This document shows positions 46,480 to 57,387 of a stretch of DNA of 64,000 nt, in pieces. Both the position numbers and the translations under genes were made by a program. Position 1 is the first letter of the stretch. The number at the start of each line of letters is the position of its first letter. This DNA comes from Dendrocalamus latiflorus. Its lineage: Eukaryota > Streptophyta > Magnoliopsida > Poales > Poaceae. Below the pieces are notes generated by a model. That model made no database searches, had not been told where the DNA came from, and saw only the letters and a list, made by a program, of their open reading frames with translations. The stretch covers positions 14,861,455 to 14,925,454 of the forward strand of contig CM029617.1 in the NCBI GenBank assembly GCA_017311315.1, read 5' to 3'.

Positions 46480-47450
46480 TAGTGTGAAATCAGTAATCAA
46501 GAGGCGGTAAGCAACAAATGGTGGGCAGCTTACCTGGGTCGGTAGGCTTTGGCAATGAGGCGATAAAGGGACCAAGGCCATCCGCACGGGTGGGCCCAGG
46601 ATGCATGTGCCTTAGCCGCGCTAGTGGGGAGATGTGTAACATGCAGAACTCTTCGAAGAGATCTCACATGTTGAAGTGAAGGGCCACCCCCATGAGCCTT
46701 TGGGCGCACTGCTCATCCTCACTGTCAAGTGTCACAATGAGTGACATGTCGAAGTCCATGTGTTGGCCTATCCAGCAAAGGCTGCTACCTGGCTCGATGC
46801 TGTGATAGAACCATCTCTATGTCCAGTTCGACTCCCACTTTGTCCATGTAGAGTTCAATGGAAATAACTTCGCACAGTCAGACCAGAACACGAAGTTCAT
46901 GCTACCTAGATTTGAATCTTAGCCGTCGCTCAGCTGCTTCAACTGGTAGTGTGCATTGTGGAGAGAAACAAAGAGTGTCAGACTCGGAAGGATGGCCTCC
47001 ACGCAAGAAGCCCAGCTGAAGAGGCAAGCTGCGTGATGGCATTCGGCGTTAGGTACGGGAGCTCCAAACCATACAACTAAAGAACTTCATTGACGAAGGA
47101 CGCAGCTGGGATCCGAAGGCTGACGTTGAAGTACGTGCCGAAGACCACCATCTTCGATTCCATTGGCCACAGTACAACCTCGCTGTCACCAGGGAGCTGG
47201 ACGACTTCACGGCTAGAGATTTCCCATTGCGTGCCAGCACCTGAACCAGCTCCTTCGTGCCCACGTTCGGCCCAAGCGTGTTCACACAGGCACCGTTCAC
47301 CTTCAACATCACGCTCCACCGCTTGCTGGTTGTCGACTCATCCTGATCAATGTTGTTGTCACTGCTTGACGCGGTGGAAGAACCGCCACTGAAGATGAAA
47401 TCATCGACCGCCCCACGACGAGAGCGTTGATCACAACCACAAACCATCCT
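46480..47450 (-). pseudogene. Antisense accessory ORF of the Tat element (transposase_28-like remnant)
   Basis: Translating the minus strand gives, across broken frames, SSREVVQLPGDSEVVLWPME, VVFGTYFNVSLRIPAASFVN, GLELPYLTPNAI and then CAKLFPLNSTWTKWESNW-like segments with stops. This resembles the plant domain called putative gypsy-type transposon (PF04195), whose signature is a VVF...F.GFGLP...F...L...LTPNA pattern. Such antisense frames lie between pol and the 3' LTR in many Tat-lineage elements (for example Grande), and the position here fits. Identification is from pattern only. Confidence 0.5.
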
Positions 47451-47869
47451 CCAAGAGCGACGCTAATGATGACGCATGCAAGACAACCACAGAAACCGGC
47501 GACGGGCAACTCTCGACAACAAAGCAAGAGGAAGAAGAGATGCGTGATAAGGTGGTCACGCCAGCTACTGGCGCCTTAAGAGGAAACCGCAATTTAATGC
47601 GCGTGCCTTTTCACAGGACGTGCACGAGACCCAAGACAGCACGCGAAATGATTTGGCATGACCCACGATTCTTACACCGATATGGCACCACGCTGCAAGA
47701 CTGACCAACAATACTGTGACTTATGTCCCACGACTCCAGAAAATGAAGCGGTATAGTGAGCAAGGCCTACGGGGCTGCCAACCTATGGACCGAAAGGATG
47801 GAGGGGACCAAAAGACAACATGGCATGGTTTTGTCCTACATGTGGTGGAGCCCTTTATCATGAGAGGTT

Positions 47870-47984
47870 ACTGTTGGGAAAGTGATCCTCACCTTTGCCT
47901 ATTTGGTCTACTGGGCCAAGAGGTCCAGTAAGCATATAAAAGGACAATAACTCCTCGTTCATTATTTGGCCCGTAGCCACAACA
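47870..47984 (+). mobile_element. 3' LTR end of the Tat element
   Basis: TATAAAA at 47935-47941, then CTCCTCGTTCATTATTTGGC, CGTAGCCACAACA. It parallels the TATA and end of the left LTR (35685-35755). A possible start TGTTGGGAAAGTGATCC lies at 47872, but the LTR may begin earlier. Confidence 0.5.
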
Positions 47985-48214
47985 TAGAGGTTAATCGAGG
48001 TGGTGTCGCGGTAGGGATAGATACGAAGGCATAGGGGTGTGGGCACTTGGGGACAAGTGGAGGCCATAATAAATTAGGGTTCCCAATTGATCCTTCAGAG
48101 CAAAGGGCTACTGGGCCTTTTGCCTAGAATTTTAGTTGGTCACCCATCTAGCCCATTTGGCTGGAAATTTGGGCGCGGTTAGGTTACCCATTAGGTCAGG
48201 CTGACCCACTCCAC
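47985..48214. other. Intergenic
   Basis: Short unassigned stretch between the Tat LTR end and the MITE. No gene seen. Confidence 0.4.
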
Positions 48215-48716
48215 TAAGGTTGTAAAAAGCTCGAAGCTCGCGAACTATTCAAGTTTGGTTTGTTTTAGGCTTGATTTGAGCTCGGCTTGAACTTTAAACG
48301 AGCCGAACTTGAGCTTGATCTCGAGCTCGTGAGCTTTACCTAGCCGAGCACGAATAATTCGCGAGCCTCAATTCGAGTTTAAATAGTGGTACATATTAAC
48401 TCTTACCGAGCTTACTCGAGCTCGAGTTTTTCTTATTGTTGAAAATTAGTATATGTTTGAATTATTTTGACTGTTATTGAGCTTACTAGAGCCGAGCTCG
48501 AACTCAAAATTTTCTTATTATTGAAAAATAATGCATAATAAATTATTTTAATTGCTGTCAAGTTTCAATGAGCCGAACTTGAACCTACCCGAGCTTAGGC
48601 CGAGCTCGAGCCCAGGTCTAGGCTCGAACCCTAACCCGAGCTCGACTTGAGTTTCTACTGAACTCAAACCTAAAAGATCAAACTCGCTCGAGCTTGGCTC
48701 CCTACACTACACCCCT
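48215..48716. mobile_element. MITE-like element rich in GAGCTCGAG palindromes
   Basis: The ends TAAGGTTGTAAAAAGCTCG and (complement of the right end) TAGGGGTGTAGTGTAGGGA are loosely inverted, like hAT-type termini. The interior repeats (T/C)CGAGCTCGAG and GAGCCGAACTTGAG in both orientations, so the strand can fold extensively. No target duplication was found, and no coding capacity. Confidence 0.5.
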
Positions 48717-49458
48717 AAAGATCAACCTGAATTTTTTTTCATCGCTAGAGATTCCGGGTCCCCATGCCATCGCTTTCGTTTCCTTGTGCATGCTTATCCA
48801 CCGTTCGTTAGTCTAAAAAAAACGAAGAAAAGAAAGGTGTCCTTTGGTCATTCTCATTCACCTCCCTTTCCCGCTCCTGGGAGAGCAAAGACTGTGGCAG
48901 GTTGCTTTGGCGGGACAGAGCTAGTACCGCGTAATTTATGCCAACTTGGCCGTATTGTTTGACAGCTTAGCGCTGACAACGACACTTGAAATCGTCATTA
49001 TCTGTTAGGTAAACCTCTGGTCCGTGATTTGCCCGGGTGAAAGCTCTTCTGCACTTGCATCCATCACCACGATGAGTTATCGGGTAGTTTTTTTTTATTA
49101 CGGCTGATACTTATTGCTATGATTGACGTTTTTTTTGTTTTGGCGTAAACATTCGGTGAACAACCGAATTTTTGATAAACCAATTTAAAAAAGTTATCTC
49201 GATAAATTACTTTACGAAAGCGATGGAGAAACCGATATATTTATTTATTTAGAAAAAAACCATAAATCATAAGCAATGATCAATTAGCTTAAAAAAAAGA
49301 TGTTCTTACTTGGCACGTTGTTCTGACTTGTGACTTGTGAAGTAGCAAACCGGATTGGCTAATGACTGCAGAGCTAAATAACTGCGTGAAATCTTCACGC
49401 TTGGATAAAAACGGACTGATCGGACCAAACAAGTTGGAACAATAGGGACGGTCGAGAT
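48717..49458. other. Intergenic, no gene seen
   Basis: AT-rich, with homopolymer runs near 49090 and 49295. Short minus-strand frames at 49289-49537 overlap the MITE and are not supported. Confidence 0.45.
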
Positions 49459-49697
49459 CAGGGTTCCAAATTTCGTCCGAAAATTCGCATTTCGGATAAA
49501 ATTTCGTCCCTTTCGTCCCCGGCGAAACATGTTTCATTCGGCTGAATTTAACCCTATTTGAAAATTTTCAAATTTTAGTTAAATTTTATCAAAAATTTAA
49601 CTTTTTTCGTCCGAAATTTGAACGAAATGAACAAAATTTCGTTCTTTCGTTTGTTTCGCCTATGGCCGAAATTTTTCCCCCGAAAGATTAAACACTG
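49459..49697. mobile_element. hAT-type MITE with 8-bp target duplication
   Basis: 239 bp, starting CAGGGTTCCAAATTTCG and ending CGAAAGATTAAACACTG, flanked on both sides by GTCGAGAT (49451-49458 and 49698-49705). An 8-bp duplication and CAGGG/C(A)CTG termini point to the hAT superfamily. The interior carries several direct and inverted copies of AAATTTCGTCC. Confidence 0.92.
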
Positions 49698-50051
49698 GTC
49701 GAGATCTGCAGTTGAGCCATCCAACTCGTTTGATAAAAATTAGTCGTCGAGGTCAATATATCACTGTTTACTTGCATGAAGTTTTTATCTAGGCCATGGA
49801 TTGCTTGATCCGGTCTTACGCGTGCAATAATCACTGATTACGTGGAAGCTAATGAGTCATTAATTTTTTTTCCAAATTATGTTTGTTGACTTGTTCCCAT
49901 AAGGAAAGGGAAAATTTTACAAGGCGAGAGTCCTCGGAATCTCTCCACTCCGCTGCTCTTCCATGGATTCCTAGAGCTGAGAAAGAATCGCAACCCAACC
50001 CGCGCAGCTCGCGAGTGTGATGAGCGCGGCCCCGCCGGCAGCGCGGCGGCG

Positions 50052-50774
50052 ATGGACCTCCCGTGGCTGGACCTGCCCTTCACCTTCCTGACGCTGCTCC
50101 TCGCTACCCGCCTCGCCTACGACTACTACGGCGTCATCGCGGCCACCTTCACCGGCAGCTTCTCCCTCCAGATCTTCCTCTTCTACTGCTTCGCGCGCTG
50201 GTACCGCCACACCATCGCCGCCCGCGCCGTCTCCTCCGCCGCCGAGCCGTCGCCGTCGCAGCAGCAGGAGGACGCCCCGCCCGTCCTGACCCCGCTAGTG
50301 GAGACGACGCCCGGGGGCGACGGCGTGCCGGCGTCGCTGGCCAACCGGTGCTTCGCCGTGGTGTTCATCGTGTTCGTGCCGCTAGTCATCGTCGTGTTCG
50401 AGCGGAGCCAGGCGGACGTAGTGGCCTACGCGCTCTGCCTCGCCAACATCATCGTCATGGTCATCTGGCTCTCGCCGGACTCCGCGGGCTCGGTGTCGGC
50501 GGCGAAATCGTTCCTGCGACTCAGCGACGACGAGGACGACGGCGGCAGCGGCAGCGGCGGCGCCGGCGCCGAGGACAAGTGCTGCGTCTGCCTCGGCGCC
50601 ATGCGGGAGGAGCAGGCGCTCCGGGCGCTGCCGCGGTGCGGCCACCGGTTCCACGACAAGTGCGTTGGCAAGTGGATCAAGGCGCACCCGACGTGCCCCG
50701 TGTGCCGGGCGACGGTCGTGCCGCCGCCGGCCGGCGACGCCGGGCGGCTCGACGACGCTATTAGCCCTGTATAG
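50052..50774 (+). CDS. Four-span membrane RING-H2 protein (probable E3 ubiquitin ligase)
   Basis: Intronless, 240 residues. Hydrophobic segments lie at about residues 8-23, 27-47, 98-116 and 121-140, separated by a Ser/Gln/Pro-rich loop (60-85). A Gly/Ser/acidic linker (150-174) leads to a RING-H2 domain at residues 177-218 (CCVCLGAM, LPRCGHRFHDKCVGKW, HPTCPVC; C-x2-C-x15-C-x-H-x2-H-x2-C-x10-C-x2-C). The tail is short (22 residues). The RING would bind an E2; the protein probably sits in an internal or plasma membrane. The four-span arrangement differs from classical ATL proteins. The start at 50052 is the first ATG of the long frame and gives a sensible N-terminus. Codon use is extremely GC3-rich; flanks are AT-rich. 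Confidence 0.87.
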   Translation: MDLPWLDLPFTFLTLLLATRLAYDYYGVIAATFTGSFSLQIFLFYCFARWYRHTIAARAVSSAAEPSPSQQQEDAPPVLTPLVETTPGGDGVPASLANRCFAVVFIVFVPLVIVVFERSQADVVAYALCLANIIVMVIWLSPDSAGSVSAAKSFLRLSDDEDDGGSGSGGAGAEDKCCVCLGAMREEQALRALPRCGHRFHDKCVGKWIKAHPTCPVCRATVVPPPAGDAGRLDDAISPV

Positions 50775-51623
50775 CTGTGCTTGCGTGCTCCATCTCGTCT
50801 AACAAACAAACGATGGTGATTTGTTGCACTTAATTGTTGGGAAATTTTCTTGAACATGTATAGTTCTTCTCTGAATGAATTGCTTCCATGTATGAATTGG
50901 AATCTGGAAATGCTTAGTAGTAATCTGTATAATTTTGTGTGTTTTTCTAGTCCAAAGATTGTGATATGAAAGTCTTGTTTGTTTCACGAAAAGGTGCAAT
51001 AATTGTACGTTCTGTTCAAGAAAGTGGAGTAAATATTTTTCAAAAGAAAAGTGGAGTAAAAAAACATGGTTCTCTTGTCACTTGCTGGTGTAGGCTCAAT
51101 GAAGAATTGAAGATAATATTTTCCGGGCATCAACAGAAACAAACTTGATTATTTATCTGCATAAATAGCCCCACTGCGACAGTGTCCGGTCCAGGGTTCA
51201 AAATTATTTTTCTGAGACCGTTACTGTAGTACCCTTGTGGCCGTCAACGTGGCACTAATAAATTAATTAGGCCATGCTAATCCTCTGTCGGCGTAACAGA
51301 TGCTATGCCTGACGAGCTGTGAACAAGCCACGCTCCATCTAGGCTCGGCTAGAGCTCGAATGAAGCTCGAGCTCCATAATAATGCTTGTGCTTAGGAATA
51401 TTTAGGGTATTCTTTTACGTTATGACGGATGGATTTTGTATATACTTTTTGATATAGTAGTAAACGATAAGAATGTTGACGCAAATAGCGTATACAATTT
51501 TAGGATCAGAAAGTTATTCAAAGAATTCATTTTAAAAAACTGTCACGTTTCAAAGTTTAACTTTATGATTTATGGAGAAGTCAAAATCTAAAAACAACAT
51601 ATATACATATACATACATACATA
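50775..51623. other. 3' flank of the RING gene and intergenic region
   Basis: 50775-50960 is probably the 3' UTR of the RING gene, with AT-rich polyadenylation-type sequence. Beyond it is AT-rich with short chance frames; 51340-51380 has AGCTCGAGCTCC-type repeats like the MITE at 48215. Nothing else supported. Confidence 0.4.
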
Positions 51624-51819
51624 TCTATATCTAAACTAATAAACCACCAGTTAAAATTATCCTACATCCACCCAACAATTATCTGCTCCACAGTCATAAC
51701 CTTAACTACGTCCACACCACAATATGCACCCAGAAATACACCATCCTACAAACGTGCGCACCAGATTAACTCTCCTCCATTCTCTCTCATTACTAAACCA
51801 TATCCGACGGTCATCCTTC

Positions 51820-52320
51820 AATGGATCTGCAGTACCCCCCCCATCCCGCACCGCCTCCACTTCCGCCTCCATGCGCCGGCACCTCCTCCTTCCTCCTCTT
51901 CCCTCCCAACGCGCCGCCTCCTTCTCCTTCCCTCCCCACCCCGCATCGCCCCTCCTCCCCTGCCCTGCCATCCCGCACCGCCGCCTCCTCCCCCGCGCCT
52001 CCACTCCCGCCACTTCCCCCGTCCTCCACCGCGCCGCCACTCCCTCCGCTCCCCCGTCCTCCACCGCGCCGCCGCTCCCCATCTCCACCTCTCCCCCGCG
52101 CCTCCACTCCCTCCGCTCCCCCCGTCCTCTCCCGCGCCGCCGCTCCCCTCACCTCCTCCTCCCCACTCCGCACCGCCGCCGCTCCTCCTCCCCACCCCGC
52201 GCCGCCGCCGCCTCCTCCTCTCCCCACTCCTTTGCTCTGCTGCCTCCTCCCCCTCTCTTCCACTCCACCGCCGCCTCCTCCTCCCCCCAACCCTCCGCCG
52301 CCTCCTCCTCCTCCCCACCC
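51820..52320. repeat. C-rich low-complexity tract
   Basis: About 500 bases of irregular (CCGCC, TCCTCCTC, CCACCGCGCCGCC) runs with almost no G on the plus strand. All frames are open from composition. It may include the original 5' UTR of the IWS1-like fragment but cannot be trusted as coding. Confidence 0.7.
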
Positions 52321-52500
52321 CACGCCGACGCCCGCGACCCCTCGCCCGAGCCGCAGCCCTACGACGACCTCGAGGACGACCTCGGCGACGACGGCGGAGG
52401 CGCCGACTGGAACCGCGACCGCTCCCCCACGCCCGTGCATGGCGACGACGACGCCGGCTCCTCGTCCAAGCCCCGGAAGCGCCTACTCAAGAAGGATGCG
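52321..52500 (+). pseudogene. IWS1-like N-terminal exon fragment
   Basis: Sixty codons in one frame: DARDPSPEPQPYDDLEDDLG, then WNRDRSPTPVHGDDDAG and SKPRKRLLKKDA, ending just before a GT. The order acidic patch, SPTPV, KPRKRL(L/V)KK matches the N-terminus of plant IWS1 proteins, which work with SPT6 in transcription elongation and brassinosteroid responses. The rest of IWS1, including the TFIIS N-terminal-like domain, is absent. Start codon and upstream limits are uncertain because of the C-rich tract. Confidence 0.55.
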
Positions 52501-52627
52501 GTATTATGGGATTTTTGTCATTTTTTCTTCCGATTTGCTCGATCTGATGCGAAGGACCACGGGTTGTTCGCGTGTGCAGGTGATCGAGAGGGGAGAGCTT
52601 GGTCGGTTGGATTACGGGGAGGGGAGG

Positions 52628-53360
52628 ATGCCGAGGAGGTCGGTGAATCTGAGCCGGCGGGTGGCTGACGGGGGCCTGCCGACCGTCGGCGGCCTGCTCC
52701 ACCCAAAGTCACGCTCGCCGCCCGTGCTCACCATTGCCCTCGTGGTCCTGGTAATTTTCCTAACCCATCTGCTGCCTCTGCTGCTGTTGTTTAGGATTCC
52801 CCATGTGTTTGGCTGATGTTGATGGCGTTGGTGTTGATGTTTGTTTCAGGGTTTCATTGTTCTTATTGCCTACTTCAACAGCGGCTCAGGTAGGTCTAAA
52901 ACTCTCAGCCAGAATTCGTTCTCTATCTGTTTAATTAATGTATTTGACCCTGATTAGCATAGATTGCAAATTGGCCACAAAACATGGCTATAACATGTAG
53001 CAACTCAATTTAAAAAATGTAGCAACTCAATACTGAATTTGTAAGTAGGGATGCATGCGCCGTGCGCCATCATTGATTGTTATTGGGATATTAATGTACA
53101 ATAGCATTGTACTGTACCTGTGTTCCTGGTTTAATCATGCATAGATGGTATCACATTTTGTTGAAAACAAACTCTAACATGACATATTCAAACGGTACTG
53201 GGACTGTACTATGTGGATATGTTTTGTGATTTGAAGATATTGAACTGTGTTCTGATCCCAAAGAGGAAAATAAAATATTGTGGCCTCGTCCTTCTTGTTG
53301 ACTCTCTCCAATGGCCAGGTGTGACTGTTACAACCAGAGAAGCTTTAAGCAGGTTTGAAG
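52628..53360 (+). pseudogene. CGR2/CGR3-like N-terminal fragment, three exons
   Basis: Exons 52628-52750, 52850-52889 and 53319-53360 join in frame: MPRRSVNLSRRVADGGLPTV, LHPKSRSPPVLTIALVVLG, FIVLIAYFNSGSG, then VTVTTREALSRFEG. This is the cytosolic tail and signal anchor of the Golgi proteins CGR2/CGR3, which methylesterify homogalacturonan. All three introns, including one whose acceptor is at 52578-52580 (in the 5' UTR), show GT-AG signals. The next exon should open the methyltransferase domain (a SCT.E...A.PYL stretch and GVEPYD further on). It is not present, so the enzyme cannot be made. Confidence 0.8.
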
Positions 53361-54007
53361 GTATATAATTCTTTTGTCTCTCTGTTTCTTGGGTGTTAAA
53401 TCACTTCCTACTATCATTTTTAGAGTTTCCTGATGCAAAGACTTTGCTATTCTGATATGTTATTAGCATTGCAAATGGAAATATCATTAAACATTAATAG
53501 TTAAACCTAAGGCGGCACACATGTCAAGGTTTGTTTCTGTTTATTTCTAGCTCTGTACATTTTATATTTTGAAGGGCCTGTTAAAGCTTTCATATTTCTC
53601 TGGTATTTATTATTAGCAGCAATAATCTGATTCAATGTATGCAATGGGTGCACTTCTAATTTAAAGTACCGTACAGTTAGCTAGGATTGAATGCTGAAGG
53701 ATACTTGCATTAAGCTTGAGCCTGAAAATACTTGCAGGCATTCAGGCTGGGACCAATTACCATATTCTGTACTTGTCTTGTTGTCTCGGTTGTTCCCTTT
53801 TGTTAGGATTTTTTTTTTGAGGAAATTATTTGGTTAGGATTATCTCTTAACTTTGATATGATTGCGAGAGTAAAAGTAACTATTAGTACATCAATCTTGC
53901 ACCCAAGTGATTCATGTTACTTGTACCCATCCAATTACAAACCGGAGTAATAAAAGAGGTAATACCATGAACTCCATGAAGAATTGTGATGATGGCGGTG
54001 ATGGCAG

Positions 54008-54870
54008 GTGCACATGATTGCCCTTACTTTATTGACGATGTTGAACTTCTGAAGTATGGCATGGGATCATTACAAGTTTCATGACGGAATGACCAGGGTG
54101 AACTGAAACAGTGAAGTTATCAGGCCATGCTTTTCTCCTGGACCTTGGCTGAGTTTGATGTCGTTAGTTTATACCTTGATCTTTGTAGGATTTTGCAACA
54201 GTAGCAGAATCTCATTGCTGCAGTATGCTGGCTGGCATTTGAACATGCGGTTATTTAAGCTTCTTAGGTCGTTTGTGTTTTTATACAAGAAATCTTCTTA
54301 CGGAACTTGTCTGCAATTGCTGCAGTCTTTTACCAACACTACTGCGTCAAAGACTTGAGACATATTGACTCGCTTAGTCGCTTTTGCAGGGTGAGGCAAT
54401 GGAGAATGGAGCCAAGGCTGGTGATGTTCGGGAAAGGCAACTCAAGCTCACGGAAGAATGTTTGCACGTGCCCATCAACAACCCCTGCAACTGTTCTCCT
54501 CTCTAACACTGATGAACTCATCTGGGTGCTACCCAGTCCTTAATGAGCTTTGGTGATACCTAAGTACTACTATTTAACCATCACTTATCCCCCCCCCCCT
54601 CTTTTGCTACCACTTGGCATTGAATTCTCTATTTGCTTCTGTGATGACAAGTGTCATGTTATGTTGTTGCCTGTGATGTTTGTTGGTCATGTCATTTTCT
54701 CTGTCCTATTTCATGGTAAAAGTGTACTCTTGCAGGGAGCAGTAGAAAATTTGCTAGAGAGAAGTGCCTATATTCAGTTGCTTGATGGATCTGTTGTGCT
54801 CTTGGATGAGGGTGCCAAGGCGCTCATACTGTCAGCACTTAGTGAAATGTGTGCCAATGCACTACGCTGT
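54008..54870 (+). pseudogene. Unidentified exon-like segments
   Basis: Three plus-strand stretches each follow a CAG acceptor-like site and read like protein: from 54008 (AHDCPYFIDDVELLKYGM), from about 54391 (EAMENGAKAGDVRERQLKL, then TEECLHVPINNPCN), and from about 54737 (GAVENLLERSAYIQLLDGS, then VVLLDEGAKALILSALSEM). I do not recognise a family and cannot show they belong together. They lie where CGR exons end and before the MTP exons start. They may be a fourth captured gene or an old native exon series. Confidence 0.35.
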
Positions 54871-55649
54871 TTTTTAATTAATGACATTATGTGATCATGT
54901 GATCATGACATTTTTTAGAAGACATATAGCATTCTCATGTTGTGCAAGCAATTACTAAATAATCCGGGTTCAAGAAAATATTCCACTTTACTGTGCTCAT
55001 TGATGGTTTCATCACTCATCACCATATACGGGTTTGATTTCTTATCGAAAGCATCCTATTATTGTTGCAACTCTTCCGTTTGCGTACCCTTTTTCTCCCT
55101 CGAAGCGGCTGTTGAATGTAAATGCTTATAACTTGGTTTGTTATGCTCCTGCTCTTTATACTTCATTTTTTTCTGCAAAGCTACTGTGCATGATAAGCAA
55201 AAATCGTAGGATGCTTAGGGGGAGGGGATGTTTTACTGGTAGTATCCATTGGTCACCGGTCTTTGCGCCCTTCAGCCTCCATTGGTCTCGGCTCTGCACC
55301 TCCGACTTCATCAACCTCGGTTTTGCACATCTGTTGCTCCATGTTTAGTGCTTTATCTTCTGTACCTCTAGAAATATCCTAATCTAGGGGTAGGTTTCTA
55401 AAGTCCCGCGGAAGGAAAAATGAATGAAAGAACCCCATGTGCTCATTGTGTTTGTTATACTACAACTAGGATCATTGCTTTCTTGTCTCCTTAACCTGAT
55501 ATGAAGTTGATTGCGTTAAATCAAATTAATGTGAATTTTTCAAAATTAAACATACTGTATTATTTCACAGTTCAGTAAGCATGAAGGCTCACCCTTTTAG
55601 TTTCTATGTTATTGCTTGATGATGATGATTCTGCTTATTTAACTTGCAG

Positions 55650-57387
55650 TATACTAGAACTTGTTGATGCAGCTGTGGATCCATCGCTTCTAGAACCAAT
55701 CAAGGAAACAATTTTGAAGGTTGATGGTGTAAAGGTAGAATATTGGCTACTCCCCGAAGTTTAATTTCTTCTGCATTAGTATGCATTTGTATATTTTAAA
55801 TCCTTAAGTCCATAACAATTGAAGTTCTTGACATAATGCTAGGGATGCCATCGGTTGAGGGGAAGGAAAGCTGGGACATCCTTATATCTTGATGTGCATA
55901 TTGAGGTATACAGCAATGTGGTTTATTTTGTTGCTGTGAGATTTTTGGTGTCAAATTAGAACCATGATGATTTTGCAGGGCTCTTAGGTGCACACTACCA
56001 GAAGCAGATATATTTTGGTAGCCTTCTTTAAGCTGATCATGGCATTTATCGTATTATAGGTATATCCCTTCTTGAGTGTCAGTGCAGCACATGATATCGG
56101 GGAAACTGTCCGCCATCATATACAAAAGACGCATAATCAAGTTGCTGAGGTTTTCATGCACATTGGTAGTCTGCAACCATTAAAACTAAACGCTCTCTAT
56201 ACTGCGCCTGCCATGTGGAACTGACCAATCACATAACTACTGTACTTAATCATGTTTTTTTTTGCATGCATCATAGTTGGCATTGTCATACCTTTTTTAA
56301 ATTCTCTCAAAACTTATGATATTCAACTATTATGTAGTTGTGGTAATCAGCTATGATTTATGCATTGTCTGTATTTCCATCCAATCTATAGATTACTAGG
56401 CCTACTATTTTCAAATTTGTTACACTGTAGGGTTTAATGTTGCAAGCCTGCAATTCTATACCTTGTGGTTAATTATACAACTGTACGAAACTGCAACTGG
56501 AAAATTTCTGAAGTACACAAATTGCAGATCCATCATATTCAGTGGGCTCCAACATGGATCAAAAAAGGATTTTGGAGAACTCAGAGAGAAGAAATTCAGA
56601 CGTTATCCCACGACAACACAGTGCAAAAGCCATTGTGTCTGACATAATTTCCTCTCATTTTTCAAAGGTAAATCATTTTCATCTTCATGATCTTGACAGT
56701 TATTAGCTCCAATATGAAGGTTAATAGGAATGTAGAAGCTGGAAAAAAAATAGTGAAATAATGAGGAGTGTAGAACTATATACTGCTGTGACTTGAATGA
56801 GTTTTTGACAACAGATTTGGTTGATACAATCTAGCTACAAGATATGAAAATATGTAAATGCTTCTGTTCAAAAAAAATGTAAATGCTTCTGTTCAAAAAA
56901 AAATGTAAATGCTCTGAAGTGTTATTTCACTGATTACAGTTCACTGGAACTGCTAATTTATTAACAACAGGAAAATCATGCCTGCTTAGGAAAGTTTTCT
57001 TTTTTCAAAATGAGAATCATATGTATGACTCATACCATGATTTGATCCAGAAAATGTCCCTTGAACACCTAATGCTGCATTACTTGCAAGGTCGAGTGTT
57101 GCTTCTGGTCCAGGTTTCAATGTCTCCAGAAATTTTGATTCCGTAATTAACCCTTCCCCTCCAACCCAAAGCTGCGCTTATATGCTTCTAACCCTGTGTC
57201 GATCTCCAATTACTAAATTGGAAGGGATGCAATGGACATTGCAAAGCAAGTTGAAGAGGAGATACTGAAGGCTGATGCCAGCATAAGCCAAGTCAGCGTA
57301 CAGCTAAGATTGGGCCAACAAATTCAGCAACTTCAGCTGGCAGCAAGCAAAAGCGCAGCGAACGATCTACAGGCAGAAACACAGTAG
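55650..57387 (+). pseudogene. C-terminal half of an MTP/CDF cation transporter (MTP6/MTPC1-like)
   Basis: Six exons (55650-55734, 55843-55905, 56060-56165, 56528-56667, 57051-57142, 57225-57387) join in frame to a TAG stop, about 216 residues. They read ILELVDAAVDPSLLEPIKE, VDGVKGCHRLRGRKAG, YLDVHIEVYPFLSVSAAHDI, HNQVAEVFMHIDPSYS, IISSHFSKKMSLEHLMLHYL, SPEILIPDAMDIAKQVEEE and ISQVSVQLRLGQQ. This is the cytosolic C-terminal domain (ferredoxin-like fold) of cation diffusion facilitators plus the family's second C-terminal module. The six membrane spans with metal-binding HxxxD/DxxxD sites, which should lie upstream, are missing. All introns are GT-AG. It is either a captured half-gene or a native gene that lost its 5' half. 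The MTP6/MTPC1 label is from memory of the family pattern. Confidence 0.75.

Larger units (their letters stand above)
35680..47984 (+). mobile_element. Decayed plus-strand Tat-type gypsy element with nested insertions
   Basis: In order: an LTR end with TATATAA (35685-35691) ending near 35755; primer site at 35761; gag; protease; RT interrupted by a solo LTR at 38450-41835; more RT; a CACTA element at 42463-45056; a truncated LTR at 45073-46449; an antisense accessory frame; and a second LTR-like end with TATAAAA (47935) ending near 47981-47984. The two ends resemble each other (CCCTCATTCACTGTTTCGCC / CTCCTCGTTCATTATTTGGC, then CATAGTCACA / CGTAGCCACA). RNase H and integrase are missing, so there is also a large deletion. 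The left LTR start is not determined. Confidence 0.7.

Noticed and set aside
50063..50764. 233-codon frame overlapping the second RING gene
   Set aside because: It is the +2 shadow of a GC-rich coding sequence, with Arg/Ala-rich low complexity and no motifs.
51724..52816. 314- and 331-codon Pro/Ser-rich frames as one long gene
   Set aside because: The upstream part is a C-rich low-complexity tract and the frames run through splice donors and acceptors; only the IWS1-like and CGR-like segments have recognisable sequence.
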